Shown here: positions 8,555 through 16,663 of the stretch, piece by piece | Position numbering within the stretch: the stretch's first letter is position 1 | How the letters are laid out: each line of letters opens with the position of its first letter | Source: Lactiplantibacillus fabifermentans DSM 21115 | Lineage (GTDB): Bacteria; Bacillota; Bacilli; Lactobacillales; Lactobacillaceae | Reading direction: 5' to 3' | NCBI RefSeq assembly: GCF_000498955.2 | Contig: NZ_AYGX02000175.1 | Span: 1-47,430, forward strand | DNA: 47,430 nt | The notes under the pieces: generated by a model | Databases searched by the model: none | The model's input: only the letters and a program-made list of their open reading frames with translations | What the model was told of the DNA's origin: nothing | Program-made: the position numbers and the translations under genes

Positions 8555-8903
8555 ACGCAAATGTATTGCGCAATAAGTGTGGCATTTGGAAATTGACGTT
8601 AAATTAAAGCGTGAACTCGGGATGAGGGCTGATTGTTTTTCGATGACATGGAGTCGAGTTATTCCAGATGGTGTCGGTGACGTGAATTGGCATTTTATGA
8701 CCGCTGCGCTGGGTGATATGGCGACCATTAGATAGAAGCGTGCCGGACTTAATCGGCGGTTGAAAAGTGGTATCAACAGGTAATTAAAACTAATGGTCGT
8801 GAGTTGAATTAGGTGAAGTGGTTAGTCCTGCGAAGTTGAGATTAACCACTTTTTGAGTTGGCAGAAAAGCAAGCTGATTGAGTGTCAGTTTGTTACTAGT
8901 TTG
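8555..8903 (+). other. Intergenic stretch with a second terminator-like hairpin
   Basis: No convincing gene. A short plus-strand frame from ATG 8622 (36 codons) has no ribosome site. At 8816-8854, AGTGGTTA pairs with TAACCACT and is followed by five T, so some plus-strand transcript may end here, perhaps read-through from the small RNA. Confidence 0.45.
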
Positions 8904-8912
8904 TGCGATAAT
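8904..8912 (+). promoter_or_regulatory. Extended -10 promoter
   Basis: TGCGATAAT is an extended -10 box about 30 bp before the phosphatase start. No -35 box is evident. Confidence 0.45.
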
Positions 8913-8943
8913 GAGGCTAAATTACGTTTGGAGGGGAATGTGG

Positions 8944-9528
8944 ATGCAGCAACTGATTCTAATTCAACACCCGGAAGCCCAACATCATTTGAATGGCATG
9001 GTCGGTTCTTGGACTGATTGGCCATTAACAGCAGCTGGCGAAGCGACGGCTACTCAGATTGGCAAAAAACTGGCGCCGATACTGGCGGCCCATGACTTTG
9101 AAAGCTACTGTTCGGATTTGACGCGGACCAGTCAGACGATCGCGGCCTTGCCGGTAACGGATGTTCATTTTTCAGCTCAATTACGCGAACAAAACTTAGG
9201 TGTCGCGGTCGGCCAAACGCGGCAATGGGAATTTGAACACGCGCAAGAGGTTCACGATAAGTCCGAACGGCGCTTTGAAGGGGCGGAATCGGAACTTGAG
9301 TTTGAACAACGCGTCCAGCAGTTTTATGAACAAACGCTGTGTGACAATCCGCATGACCTGCTAGTTGTATCGCATGGTGGGTGGCTGCGAAAATTGATGC
9401 CGCTGCTTATGGGACAGCCAGCAGTCAATGTTTGGGGCGCTCCGGGTGGGGTTTCATGGTTTGAAAGAAATGTTGGCGAAACTAATTGGTACATTAAACG
9501 TATCAATGATTTATCGCTCCAGGTTTGA
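8944..9528 (+). CDS. Histidine phosphatase superfamily protein with an atypical active-site motif
   Basis: A phosphoglycerate-mutase-fold protein of 194 aa. The usual N-terminal catalytic RHG is replaced by QHP (residues LILIQHPEAQ), so the phospho-accepting His is kept but the Arg is lost. Other family parts remain: a SDLTRTSQT helix, the acid-bearing LREQNLG segment and the second His in VVSHGGWLRK. The frame is open from 8878, but GGAGGGG at 8930-8936 lies 7 nt before ATG 8944, which also places the strand-1 motif at the usual distance from the N-terminus. The neighbours (candidate small RNA, proC) do not point to a substrate. Enzyme activity should not be assumed. Confidence 0.78.
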   Translation: MQQLILIQHPEAQHHLNGMVGSWTDWPLTAAGEATATQIGKKLAPILAAHDFESYCSDLTRTSQTIAALPVTDVHFSAQLREQNLGVAVGQTRQWEFEHAQEVHDKSERRFEGAESELEFEQRVQQFYEQTLCDNPHDLLVVSHGGWLRKLMPLLMGQPAVNVWGAPGGVSWFERNVGETNWYIKRINDLSLQV

Positions 9529-9564
9529 TGGTAGTCAGGTGGCCGAATCTAAATAAGTTGAGGC

Positions 9565-9593
9565 TTTACAAGTTCGTCACCGATTTGTACGAT
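9565..9593 (+). promoter_or_regulatory. Promoter of proC
   Basis: TTTACA at 9565-9570, 17 bp, TACGAT at 9588-9593. Confidence 0.7.
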
Positions 9594-9633
9594 ATTAATA
9601 AGTAAATAAAACGTCACGACGAGGAGTTTTTTG

Positions 9634-10428
9634 ATGAAAATTGGATTTTTAGGCGCCGGCAATATGGGCCGCGCTATTATTGATGGTTGGTTGAAGATGG
9701 ACGCAGTAGCGCCGAGTGACTTATACATTCACAGTGCGCATCAAGTGAGTTATGAACCATATGCGCAAGCGAACGGCTTGAATGCCATGGATTCAAATTT
9801 AGCGGTCGCTGAAGCGGCGGACGTGATTGTCTTGGCCGTGAAGCCTAATATTGCTTTAGACGTTTTAAAGAGCGTTAAATCAGCTATTACAGGTGATAAA
9901 TGGGTTGTAACGATGGTTTCTGGCTTACAATTAGCTGATTATGAAGCTGCGGTTGGACAAGTGCCCGTCTTACGGATTATGCCAAACGTGAATGTCGCGA
10001 TTGGTGCTGGGATGACCGCCTTGATTGGCAACGATGCTTTGACGGCAGACCAATATGCCGCGGGGCAAAAGTTATTCGATGCCATTGGCCAGACGAGTGA
10101 AATCGCTGAAAAAGATTTTAGTACCTTTTCAGCTTTAGCTGGGAGTTCGCCAGCTTACATTTACTTCTTTATTGATGCCATGGCTCGCGCCGGCGTTAAG
10201 CACGGCTTGAGTAAAGCGGCCGCTGATAAGATTGCGGCGCAAGCAACGTTAGGTAGCGCTAAGATGGTCTTAGAATCTAACAAGATTCCGTTCGACTTGA
10301 TTGATCAAGTTTCTTCACCGGGTGGCACGACGGTGGCCGGCTTATTGGCGATGGAAGAAGCTGGATTTATGACTTCGGTGGTTAAAGGGATTGATGCGAC
10401 GATTGCTAAGGAATTGGGCGAAGATTAA
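9634..10428 (+). CDS. proC: Pyrroline-5-carboxylate reductase
   Basis: Last step of proline synthesis: NAD(P)H-dependent reduction of 1-pyrroline-5-carboxylate to proline in the cytoplasm. The 264-aa product has the Rossmann motif GFLGAGNMGRAI at residues 4-15, VLAVKPN, and the C-terminal dimerisation signature around SSPAYIYFFIDAM and SPGGTT. ATG 9634 lies 7 nt after GAGGAG; the TTG one codon earlier is less likely. It has its own promoter. No terminator is obvious directly after it, and the tandem structured repeat at 10511-10785 follows. Confidence 0.95.
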   Translation: MKIGFLGAGNMGRAIIDGWLKMDAVAPSDLYIHSAHQVSYEPYAQANGLNAMDSNLAVAEAADVIVLAVKPNIALDVLKSVKSAITGDKWVVTMVSGLQLADYEAAVGQVPVLRIMPNVNVAIGAGMTALIGNDALTADQYAAGQKLFDAIGQTSEIAEKDFSTFSALAGSSPAYIYFFIDAMARAGVKHGLSKAAADKIAAQATLGSAKMVLESNKIPFDLIDQVSSPGGTTVAGLLAMEEAGFMTSVVKGIDATIAKELGED

Positions 10429-10510
10429 GTTGGCTGTTTGAGGTTGTCGATGATTAAATAAATTATATTCGGTGACCAGTTTGTGGGTTTGGCGAGATGC
10501 TGCCCGCGGA

Positions 10511-10785
10511 TTTAGATGACATTATGTTTTTTTGAAACGTGTTCCGACCGGCAGCGGCCTGTGCTTGCTATGCTAACCACCGAATGCCCAACCCGCATTA
10601 GGTGGTTAGCTAGGCAATGCTCGGGATTGGTGCTGCTTAATTAGACGACATTATGTTTTTTTGAAACGTGTTCAGCCCAACTGAGTCCTGCGCTTAGCTA
10701 TGCAGTCACATCACCCGGGAAAGTGCACCCGGATAATATGACTGCACGGCTAATGCTCAGACTCAAAGCGTTGGGCTGAACACTC
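10511..10785 (+). repeat. Tandem pair of structured repeats (two units, period about 129 bp)
   Basis: Each unit begins with an identical 26-bp box (10518-10543 and 10647-10672) that contains ATTATGTTTTTTTGAAACG. Each box is followed by an imperfect palindrome of about 100 bp. In unit 1, CTAACCACC pairs with GGTGGTTAG and GCAGC with GCTGC. In unit 2, CAGCCCAAC pairs with GTTGGGCTG, and TGCAGTCA with TGACTGCA. The two palindromes share parts such as CCTGYGCTT and AATGCTC, but their stems differ. The pair fills the gap between proC and the nagA promoter. Confidence 0.75.
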
Positions 10786-10814
10786 TTGCATTTTTGGTCT
10801 ATACCGATTATAAT
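10786..10814 (+). promoter_or_regulatory. nagA promoter with a NagR-type operator
   Basis: TTGCAT (10786-10791), 17 bp, TATAAT (10809-10814). Within the spacer lies the imperfect palindrome TTGGTCTATACCGA (10794-10807), which resembles the dre site bound by NagR/YvoA-type GntR repressors. The cognate-type regulator is encoded by the second gene of this operon, so negative autoregulation is likely. Confidence 0.75.
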
Positions 10815-10844
10815 AGAACCATTCAATCCAAGGAGGAATAGTTC

Positions 10845-11981
10845 ATGAGCAAAGTGTTAAAGCATGCCATCATCTATACCGGTTTAGAAAAAATCGATGA
10901 CGGTTATATTCGTTTCGGTAAGGAAATTGAAGCGGTGGGGCCGATGGACGAATACGTCGCCCAACCAGATGATGATATCGAATTTGTCAGTGGCAAGACG
11001 ATTGTCCCTGGCTTTATCGATGTGCATAGCCATGGTGGTTATAGTTTTGATTCGATGGATGGGAATCCAGCCGAAATTAATGAAATGGTTAACGACATGG
11101 TGGCACGCGAAGGGATTACTTCATACTTCTGTACCACAATGACCCAATCTAATGAAAATTTGGATCATTCTATGGAAGGTATCAATAAGGCCGCTGAAGA
11201 AAACCCAGTTATCCAAGGGGTTCATTTGGAAGGGCCATTCATTTCAGCAACCTTTAAAGGGGCCCAACCTGAAAAATACATCAAGAATCCAAATGTTGAA
11301 TTACTCGACAACTGGAACAAATTATCTGGCGGCCGCGTTAAGTTAATTACTTACGCACCCGAAGATGAAGGTTCTCGCGAATTTGAAAAGTATTGCTTGG
11401 AAAATGGCATCGTGCCTTCAGTTGGTCACAGTAATGCCACTCGTGAACAATTATTAGCAAGTAAAGCAACTCACGTGACGCATTTATACAATGCCCAACG
11501 TGAATTCAAGCACCGCGAACCCGGCGTTACTGGGCATGCCATGCTTGAAAACAACATGTATTGCGAGTTGATTTGTGACGGGTTCCATATCGTACCTGAC
11601 ATGATCAAATTAGCTTACGAACAAAAGGGTGTTGACCGGATCGAATTGGTTACCGACTCGATGCGTGCCAAAGGCGAACCCGATGGTGTGAGTGAATTAG
11701 GTGGGCAAAAAGTTATCGTTAAAGATGGCCAAGCGCGCTTGGAAGCTGGTAACTTAGCCGGTTCCGTGTTAACTTATATTAACGCCTTCAAAAATGTACA
11801 ACGTTTTACTGGCTGTGGCATTGCCGAAGCTGTTAAAATGTCATCTGTTAACCAAGCGCGTGAATTTGGTTTAACTAAGAAGGGGACCTTGGAAGCTGGT
11901 AAGGATGCGGACATCAATATCTTGGATGCTAACCAAGACTTAGTCGCAACTTATAGCTACGGTCAAAAAGCAGTTAAATAA
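10845..11981 (+). CDS. nagA: N-acetylglucosamine-6-phosphate deacetylase
   Basis: Hydrolyses GlcNAc-6-P to glucosamine-6-P and acetate, feeding amino sugars into glycolysis or cell-wall synthesis. The amidohydrolase motifs are visible in 378 aa: HSHGGYSFDSMDG near residue 60, HLEGPFIS near 127, SVGHSNA, the His of THLYNAQ, and the catalytic Asp in LVTDSMRAKG. AAGGAGGAA lies 6 nt before the ATG. It is first in an operon with a GntR regulator (stop at 11981, next start 12008) and sits behind a NagR-type operator. Confidence 0.95.
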   Translation: MSKVLKHAIIYTGLEKIDDGYIRFGKEIEAVGPMDEYVAQPDDDIEFVSGKTIVPGFIDVHSHGGYSFDSMDGNPAEINEMVNDMVAREGITSYFCTTMTQSNENLDHSMEGINKAAEENPVIQGVHLEGPFISATFKGAQPEKYIKNPNVELLDNWNKLSGGRVKLITYAPEDEGSREFEKYCLENGIVPSVGHSNATREQLLASKATHVTHLYNAQREFKHREPGVTGHAMLENNMYCELICDGFHIVPDMIKLAYEQKGVDRIELVTDSMRAKGEPDGVSELGGQKVIVKDGQARLEAGNLAGSVLTYINAFKNVQRFTGCGIAEAVKMSSVNQAREFGLTKKGTLEAGKDADINILDANQDLVATYSYGQKAVK

Positions 11982-12007
11982 ATTATTAGAAGTAAGGGAT
12001 GAGTACC

Positions 12008-12709
12008 ATGAGTTCGCCAATTTATATTCAAATTCACAACCAAATTAAGCAAGCCATCGAAGCCGGACGCTGGGCTGTTGGTGACCGAATTCCATCTGAA
12101 CGTGAGCTGGCTAGTCAGTTTGATGTTAGTCGGATGACGTTACGCCAAGCGATTCAGACGTTGGTTGATGAAGGGATACTAGAACGGCGAGTGGGCGCCG
12201 GCACCTTTGTTGCTAACCAAAAAGTGCAAGAAAAAATGTCCGGGGTTACCAGTTTTACCGACCTCATGCTGGCGCAAGGAAAAGTTCCTTCGAGCAAAAC
12301 GATTTCGTATCACGTCACGAGTCCGTCGCTATCCGAAAGTGAAAAACTAGCCCTCAAGCCTAACGAGCAAGTGCTACGGATGGAACGAATTCGCTATGGC
12401 GATGATACGCCCATTTGTTTTGAAGTTGCGACGGTGCCCGAACGGCTCGTTAAGCAATTTACTAAAGACGAGATTACCAGTTCGCTATACCGGACGTTGG
12501 AAGAAAAGGCGGGGTATATTCCCGGCAAAGCCCAACAAACGGTTTCCGCGATGTCCGCTTCCGAACGAATTGCCGAATATTTGTCGGTCCGCCGTGGCGA
12601 CGCATTATTGCGCTTGCGGCAGATTTCATACTTACAGACGGGCGAACCGTTTGAGTATGTCCGGACCCAATATGTGGGGAATCGCTTTGAATTCTATTTA
12701 GAAAAATAA
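12008..12709 (+). CDS. nagR: GntR/HutC-family regulator, NagR-like
   Basis: A DNA-binding repressor of amino-sugar genes; GlcN-6-P or GlcNAc-6-P is the known effector of the family. The 233-aa product has an N-terminal winged helix (PSERELASQFDVSRMTLRQA, residues about 31-50) and a C-terminal UTRA effector domain (LRMERIRYGDDTPICFE, YLSVRRGDALLRLRQ). ATG 11999 directly abuts AAGGG, while ATG 12008 is 9 nt away, so 12008 is chosen. Position directly after nagA and the palindromic site in their promoter support the assignment. A terminator follows. Confidence 0.85.
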   Translation: MSSPIYIQIHNQIKQAIEAGRWAVGDRIPSERELASQFDVSRMTLRQAIQTLVDEGILERRVGAGTFVANQKVQEKMSGVTSFTDLMLAQGKVPSSKTISYHVTSPSLSESEKLALKPNEQVLRMERIRYGDDTPICFEVATVPERLVKQFTKDEITSSLYRTLEEKAGYIPGKAQQTVSAMSASERIAEYLSVRRGDALLRLRQISYLQTGEPFEYVRTQYVGNRFEFYLEK

Positions 12710-12727
12710 ATGTATTTAGTGCACGTC

Positions 12728-12770
12728 AAAAATGCCGACCGATGAACTTTTTCATCAGTCGGCATTTTTT
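12728..12770. terminator. Bidirectional terminator between nagR and tagA
   Basis: AAAATGCCGAC and GATGA pair with TCATC and GTCGGCATTTT. Flanking A and T runs allow it to end both the nagR and the convergent tagA transcripts. Confidence 0.88.
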
Positions 12771-12798
12771 AGTTGGATGGTCGCAACGTGAATTTCGG

Positions 12799-13530
12799 TT
12801 ATGATTGTTTCGCAATCTTTTTAACGAGCCGTAAGTAACGCGGTAAAACGAGCATGCGCTTGAAACGGCTCGGTTCTTTGATTAACCGGTAGAGCCATTC
12901 AATATGATGGTCTTGCCAAAATTTCGGTGCCCGTTTGACGGCGCCGGCTAAGACATCAAAGCTGCCGCCAACGCCCATCCACAAGCCATCGACGCGGTGG
13001 CGATATTTGGCAATGAAGAATTCTTGTTTCGGAAAACCAGTCGCGATGAAGATCATGTCCGGCTTGGCCGCACTGATTTGGTCTACGACGGTGGCTTCAT
13101 CGTCGTAGTAGCCGTCTAAAGCGCCGGCAATGACTAAATTAGGGTACTGCGTTTTAACGGTCGCGACCACTTGTTTCAAGACTTCCGGTTTGGCGCCCAA
13201 AAAGAAGACGCGCTGACGCTGTTCGTGCCCCCATTGTAATAGGTCTAATAAGGTATCATAGCCCGTAATGCGTTCGGGGAGCGGCGTGCCGAGAATTTGC
13301 GCCCCTTGGATGACGCCGATGCCATCCGGGGTAATGTAGTCGGCTTGCTTCAGGACTTGTTGATAGTCGGGATGTTCACGGGCGTACATTAAAATTTCCG
13401 GATTCGCCGTCACCACGAAACGATTGTGATGCGCTAAAATATCTTGTTTTAATTGGGCGACAAAGGCAGCGTTAGTCGTGTTAATAAACGGAACATTTAA
13501 GATGGAAACAGTCGTAAAAGGTGCTGACAT
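12799..13530 (-). CDS. tagA: WecG/TagA/CpsF glycosyltransferase
   Basis: Likely UDP-N-acetylmannosamine transferase that adds ManNAc to undecaprenyl-PP-GlcNAc, the committed step of wall teichoic acid linkage-unit synthesis, at the inner membrane face. The 243-aa product carries the family core TPDGIGVIQGAQILG, ERITGYD, FFLGAKPEV, and a C-terminal basic segment (WLYRLIKEPSRFKRM) that typically mediates membrane contact. ATG 13530 follows GTGAGG by 6 nt. It is a single gene convergent with nagR. The fold is certain; the exact sugar is inferred from the family. Confidence 0.87.
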   Translation of the reverse strand: MSAPFTTVSILNVPFINTTNAAFVAQLKQDILAHHNRFVVTANPEILMYAREHPDYQQVLKQADYITPDGIGVIQGAQILGTPLPERITGYDTLLDLLQWGHEQRQRVFFLGAKPEVLKQVVATVKTQYPNLVIAGALDGYYDDEATVVDQISAAKPDMIFIATGFPKQEFFIAKYRHRVDGLWMGVGGSFDVLAGAVKRAPKFWQDHHIEWLYRLIKEPSRFKRMLVLPRYLRLVKKIAKQS

Positions 13531-13559
13531 AGGCGGCCTCACTTTCTATTATTAGTTAA

Positions 13560-13587
13560 AGTATAGAGAAAACCGTGATTTCTGCAA
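13560..13587 (-). promoter_or_regulatory. Putative promoter of tagA
   Basis: On the minus strand TTGCAG (13582-13587), 16 bp, TATACT (13560-13565). Confidence 0.55.
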
Positions 13588-13646
13588 CTTTTTCAAGGGC
13601 AGAATCGCATTCTTTAAGTAAATAATGATAAAATAGGCTTATCTTT

Positions 13647-13663
13647 GTGTAATCGATATACAC
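13647..13663. promoter_or_regulatory. Imperfect palindrome before pncB
   Basis: GTGTAATCGATATACAC lies about 30 bp before the pncB start. A nicotinate-responsive repressor such as NiaR would be a logical binder for this operon, but I cannot match the motif with certainty. Confidence 0.35.
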
Positions 13664-13690
13664 CTATTTATGAAATGGAGAATTAAACTC

Positions 13691-15157
13691 ATGACTCAAA
13701 TCTATCCGGATGATAGTTTTACCTTGCATACGGATGCTTATCAGATCAACATGATGCAAACTTATTGGAACCAAGGAATTCATAACAAGCACGCGGTGTT
13801 TGAAGTGTTTTTCCGCAAGATGCCGTTCCAAAATGGTTATGCCATCTTTGCTGGTCTTGAGCGAGTAGTTAATTATATCAATAATCTTAAGTTCACGGAG
13901 ACGGATATTGCGTACTTACGTGAAACGGGGAATTATTCTGACGGCTTTTTAGATTATTTGAAAAACTTTAAGTTTGACGCCACGATTCGTTCTGTCCGTG
14001 AAGGCGACTTAGTCTTCAACAATGAACCGATGATGCAAGTTGAAGGCCCGTTAGCCACTTGCCAATTAATTGAAACGGCCTTATTAAACATCATTAATTA
14101 CCAAACTTTGATTGCCACGAAAGCGGCCCGCATTAAATCAGTGGTTGGTGAAGACGGCTTATTGGAATTTGGGACACGCCGCGCGCAAGAATTTGACGCG
14201 GCCATTTGGGGCACCCGGGCCGCTTATATCGGGGGCTTCGATGCGACAAGCAATGTCCGCGCTGGTAAAATCTTCGGGATTCCAATCAGTGGGACGCATG
14301 CCCATGCCTTAGTGCAAACGTATCGTAATGATTACAAAGCCTTCAAGGCCTACGCCGAAACGTACCGCGACTGTGTCTTCTTAGTCGATACGTATGACAC
14401 GTTACGCAGCGGGGTGCCGAGTGCGATTAAAGTTGCCAAAGAAATGGGCGACAAGATCAATTTCCAAGGGGTTCGCATTGATAGTGGCGATATGGCCTAC
14501 ATCTCTAAGCGGGTCCGCGAACAGTTGGATGAAGCGGGTTTCCCCGATGCCAAGATTTATGCGTCGAATGATTTGGATGAAAAGACCATTCAAAACTTGA
14601 AGATGCAAGGCGCTAAGATTAGCGTTTGGGGCGTTGGGACGAAGCTGATTACGGCGTTTGACCAACCGGCTTTAGGGGCGGTTTATAAGATGGTTTCGAT
14701 TGAAAATGACAATCATAAGATGGTCGATACGATTAAACTTTCTAATAACGCTGAAAAAGTTTCTACGCCGGGTCGTAAACAAGTTTGGCGGATTACGAAG
14801 CGCGCCGATGGTAAGTCCGAAGGTGATTACGTCACGTTATATGACGAAGACCCCCGCAACGAAGATTCTATCTACATGTTCCACCCAAGCTTTACGTATA
14901 TCAACAAAACGGTCAGTGACTTTGATGCCCGGCCAGTATTAATTCCGATTTATGACCAAGGTAAGCAAATCTATGATTTACCAGCCCTGGATGACATCAA
15001 AAAATATTCTTCAGACAGCTTAGACTCGCTCTGGGACGAATACAAGCGGGATTTGAATCCGCAAGATTATCCGGTCGACTTGTCACAAAAGTTGTATGAT
15101 CATAAAATTAACATTATTCATTCTGTGCGTGACACGGTGAATAAGAAAGACTACTAG
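13691..15157 (+). CDS. pncB: Nicotinate phosphoribosyltransferase
   Basis: Converts nicotinate, PRPP and ATP to nicotinate mononucleotide, the entry step of NAD salvage. The 488-aa product has LHTDAYQINMMQTYW at the N-terminus, LEFGTRRAQEFDAAIWG, and SGTHAHALVQ with the catalytic phospho-His region, as in PncB enzymes. ATG 13691 lies 9 nt after GGAGA; the upstream in-frame ATG at 13670 precedes the ribosome site and is rejected. It forms an operon with nadE, whose ATG is 14 nt after the pncB stop. Confidence 0.95.
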   Translation: MTQIYPDDSFTLHTDAYQINMMQTYWNQGIHNKHAVFEVFFRKMPFQNGYAIFAGLERVVNYINNLKFTETDIAYLRETGNYSDGFLDYLKNFKFDATIRSVREGDLVFNNEPMMQVEGPLATCQLIETALLNIINYQTLIATKAARIKSVVGEDGLLEFGTRRAQEFDAAIWGTRAAYIGGFDATSNVRAGKIFGIPISGTHAHALVQTYRNDYKAFKAYAETYRDCVFLVDTYDTLRSGVPSAIKVAKEMGDKINFQGVRIDSGDMAYISKRVREQLDEAGFPDAKIYASNDLDEKTIQNLKMQGAKISVWGVGTKLITAFDQPALGAVYKMVSIENDNHKMVDTIKLSNNAEKVSTPGRKQVWRITKRADGKSEGDYVTLYDEDPRNEDSIYMFHPSFTYINKTVSDFDARPVLIPIYDQGKQIYDLPALDDIKKYSSDSLDSLWDEYKRDLNPQDYPVDLSQKLYDHKINIIHSVRDTVNKKDY

Positions 15158-15171
15158 GAGGAATTTAGCCG

Positions 15172-15999
15172 ATGCGGCCCTTACAAACAGAAATTATTAA
15201 CGCGTTACACGTAGCACCTAGCATTGACCCGGAAACTGAAATCCGGCGCAGTATTGATTTTTTGAAAGCCTATTTGAAGAAAAATACGTTCTTAAAAACG
15301 TATGTCTTAGGTATTTCTGGCGGCCAAGACTCCACGTTAGCCGGCAAAATGACTCAAATGGCGATTGCTGAAATGCGTGAAGAAACTGGCGATGACGCCT
15401 ACAAGTTCATCGCGGTGCGTTTACCATACGGTGACCAAGCGGATGAATCAGATGCCATGGATGCCATCAAGTTCATGAACGCGGATGTCGTTGACCGCGT
15501 GGATATCAAACCGGCTACCGATGCGATGGTCACGGCCTTAGAAGCCAATGATTTAACCATCCACGACTTCAACAAGGGTAACATCAAAGCCCGTCAACGA
15601 ATGATCGTGCAATACGGGATTGCCGGTGAATTACACGGTGCCGTAGTTGGGACGGACCACGCTGCCGAAGCAGTCACTGGTTTTTACACGAAATATGGTG
15701 ATGGTGGCGCGGATATCGTGCCATTGTACCGGTTAGATAAGCGCCAAGGTCGTGCAATGCTGGAAGTATTGCAAGCACCAGAACACTTATACAAGAAGGT
15801 ACCAACGGCCGACTTAGAAGACGACCGGCCGGCTTTACCAGACGAAGTGGCCTTAGGAGTGCACTATGATGATATCGACGACTACCTTGAAGGTAAAGAC
15901 ATCGAAACGTCTGCGGCTGAAAAGATTGAATCATGGTATTTAAAGACCGCCCACAAGCGGCACGCCGCCATTAGTGTTTACGACGATTTTTGGAAATAG
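15172..15999 (+). CDS. nadE: Ammonia-dependent NAD synthetase
   Basis: Amidates nicotinate adenine dinucleotide to NAD using ATP and ammonia. At 275 aa it matches the short ammonia-dependent form without a glutaminase domain. The PP-loop [11 protein letters not shown] is near residue 49, and [20 protein letters not shown] is the typical substrate loop. A strong AGGAGGA lies at 15156-15162. With pncB it covers entry and last step of nicotinate-to-NAD salvage; the adenylyltransferase NadD is not in this window. Confidence 0.96.
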   Translation: MRPLQTEIINALHVAPSIDPETEIRRSIDFLKAYLKKNTFLKTYVLGISGGQDSTLAGKMTQMAIAEMREETGDDAYKFIAVRLPYGDQADESDAMDAIKFMNADVVDRVDIKPATDAMVTALEANDLTIHDFNKGNIKARQRMIVQYGIAGELHGAVVGTDHAAEAVTGFYTKYGDGGADIVPLYRLDKRQGRAMLEVLQAPEHLYKKVPTADLEDDRPALPDEVALGVHYDDIDDYLEGKDIETSAAEKIESWYLKTAHKRHAAISVYDDFWK

Positions 16000-16009
16000 C
16001 GTTATTTTG

Positions 16010-16040
16010 AAACGACATCTGATTAGGTGTCGTTTTTTTT
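16010..16040 (+). terminator. Terminator after nadE
   Basis: AACGACATCT pairs with AGGTGTCGTT around GATT, followed by eight T. Confidence 0.9.
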
Positions 16041-16062
16041 GTTGGCGTGTGGTTCCGCCTCC

Positions 16063-16228
16063 AGCGACAAGTGGGCGCGCCGTGGGGGAGCCCTCGGGCC
16101 AAACAGCGGTCCCGAGGGCGCTTTTACGCCCAGCCAAAACCCATTGCTGGTCGAAAAAGTCGCCCCCAATACCTAGTTGGCCCAGACCACCAACTAGGCA
16201 TTGCGACACGACGCGCCCACTTGTCGCT
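16063..16228 (+). repeat. Three-hairpin structured repeat, divergent copy (G)
   Basis: It is bounded by a perfect 17-bp inverted repeat (AGCGACAAGTGGGCGCG at 16063-16079, its complement at 16212-16228). Inside are three hairpins: GCCCTCGGG with CCCGAGGGC around loop CCAAACAGCGGT; CCAGC with GCTGG; CCTAGTTGG with CCAACTAGG. The first loop matches that of copies C and E at 11 of 12 bases, although the stem sequence is entirely different. It lies downstream of nadE and its terminator, in the nadE direction. Confidence 0.7.
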
Positions 16229-16427
16229 TACGGCTAAGGTTGTTGGTGAGTTGGAGAATAGCTATTTCACCGGTGTGTAGTAGTTGCATACTATTCCAGA
16301 ATTGGATTGTGGGTAGAAACTCGTAACTTAGGATTATCAAGTTTTATGAATAGTACTCGAATTAGCATTTTGCTGGGGTGTTGTCCAATCTATATTGAAT
16401 CATTTGTGCAGTTGGAATCTTAACTTA

Positions 16428-16496
16428 TATTGCCGTCTGCTTTTGGGCCCACGGTCTGCCCCACGGCGCACGACCGCGTGGCGACGGGCGGCAATA
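16428..16496. repeat. GC-rich imperfect palindrome
   Basis: TATTGCCG (16428-16435) pairs with CGGCAATA (16489-16496). Inside, CCACGGTC pairs with GACCGCGTGG with one bulge. It sits between repeat G and the riboswitch promoter. The 200 bp before it (16229-16427) show nothing supportable. Confidence 0.5.
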
Positions 16497-16525
16497 ACAG
16501 CTATCCCAAACCTGAATGAAATAAG

Positions 16526-16554
16526 TAGACAGCTCCGAATATATCCGGTATACT
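16526..16554 (+). promoter_or_regulatory. Promoter of the riboswitch-controlled ATPase gene
   Basis: TAGACA (16526-16531), 17 bp, TATACT (16549-16554). Transcription would begin about 7 nt before the riboswitch. Confidence 0.75.
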
Positions 16555-16567
16555 GATGACAAATATC

Positions 16568-16663
16568 CATAAGGGAGTAACTAGCGGTTATCCGCGGCAA
16601 TATCGTCAGCAAGAATCGTCGAGTGACGTCTATCCGGTATTGTCTTAAATAGTGAGACTTATG
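16568..16663 (+). ncRNA. yybP-ykoY family manganese riboswitch
   Basis: The conserved parts of this aptamer class are visible in order: GGGAGTAA (16573-16580), a short hairpin AGCGG/CCGC, ATCGTCA, a second arm, CCGG, and the closing TAGTGAGAC. The arm GCAATA pairs with TATTGT as in the P3 helix. The outer helix CATAAG (16568-16573) pairs with CTTATG (16658-16663). That outer 3' strand is also the 5' arm of the following terminator, so ligand binding should block termination. This is the layout of a Mn-induced ON switch, as known upstream of the Lactococcus P-type ATPase yoaB. Confidence 0.85.

Noticed and set aside
8622-8732. Small gene or gene remnant downstream of the small RNA
   Set aside because: 36 codons, no ribosome site, no recognisable domain on either side of the stop codon.
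8447-8776. 109-codon minus-strand frame near the small RNA
   Set aside because: It crosses the candidate small RNA promoter and terminator, has no family resemblance and no ribosome site.
13647-13663. Definite NiaR operator before pncB
   Set aside because: The palindrome is real but I cannot match it to the NiaR motif with confidence, and the pnuC upstream region shares only a short TTTGTGTAA.
16063-16228. Insertion sequence ends around the perfect 17-bp inverted repeat
   Set aside because: No transposase, no target duplication seen, and internal hairpins match the structured-repeat family instead.
15940-16280. Open frames on both strands across repeat G
   Set aside because: GC-rich palindromic DNA opens frames on both strands by chance; the proteins are Pro/Gly/Arg-rich and mirror each other.
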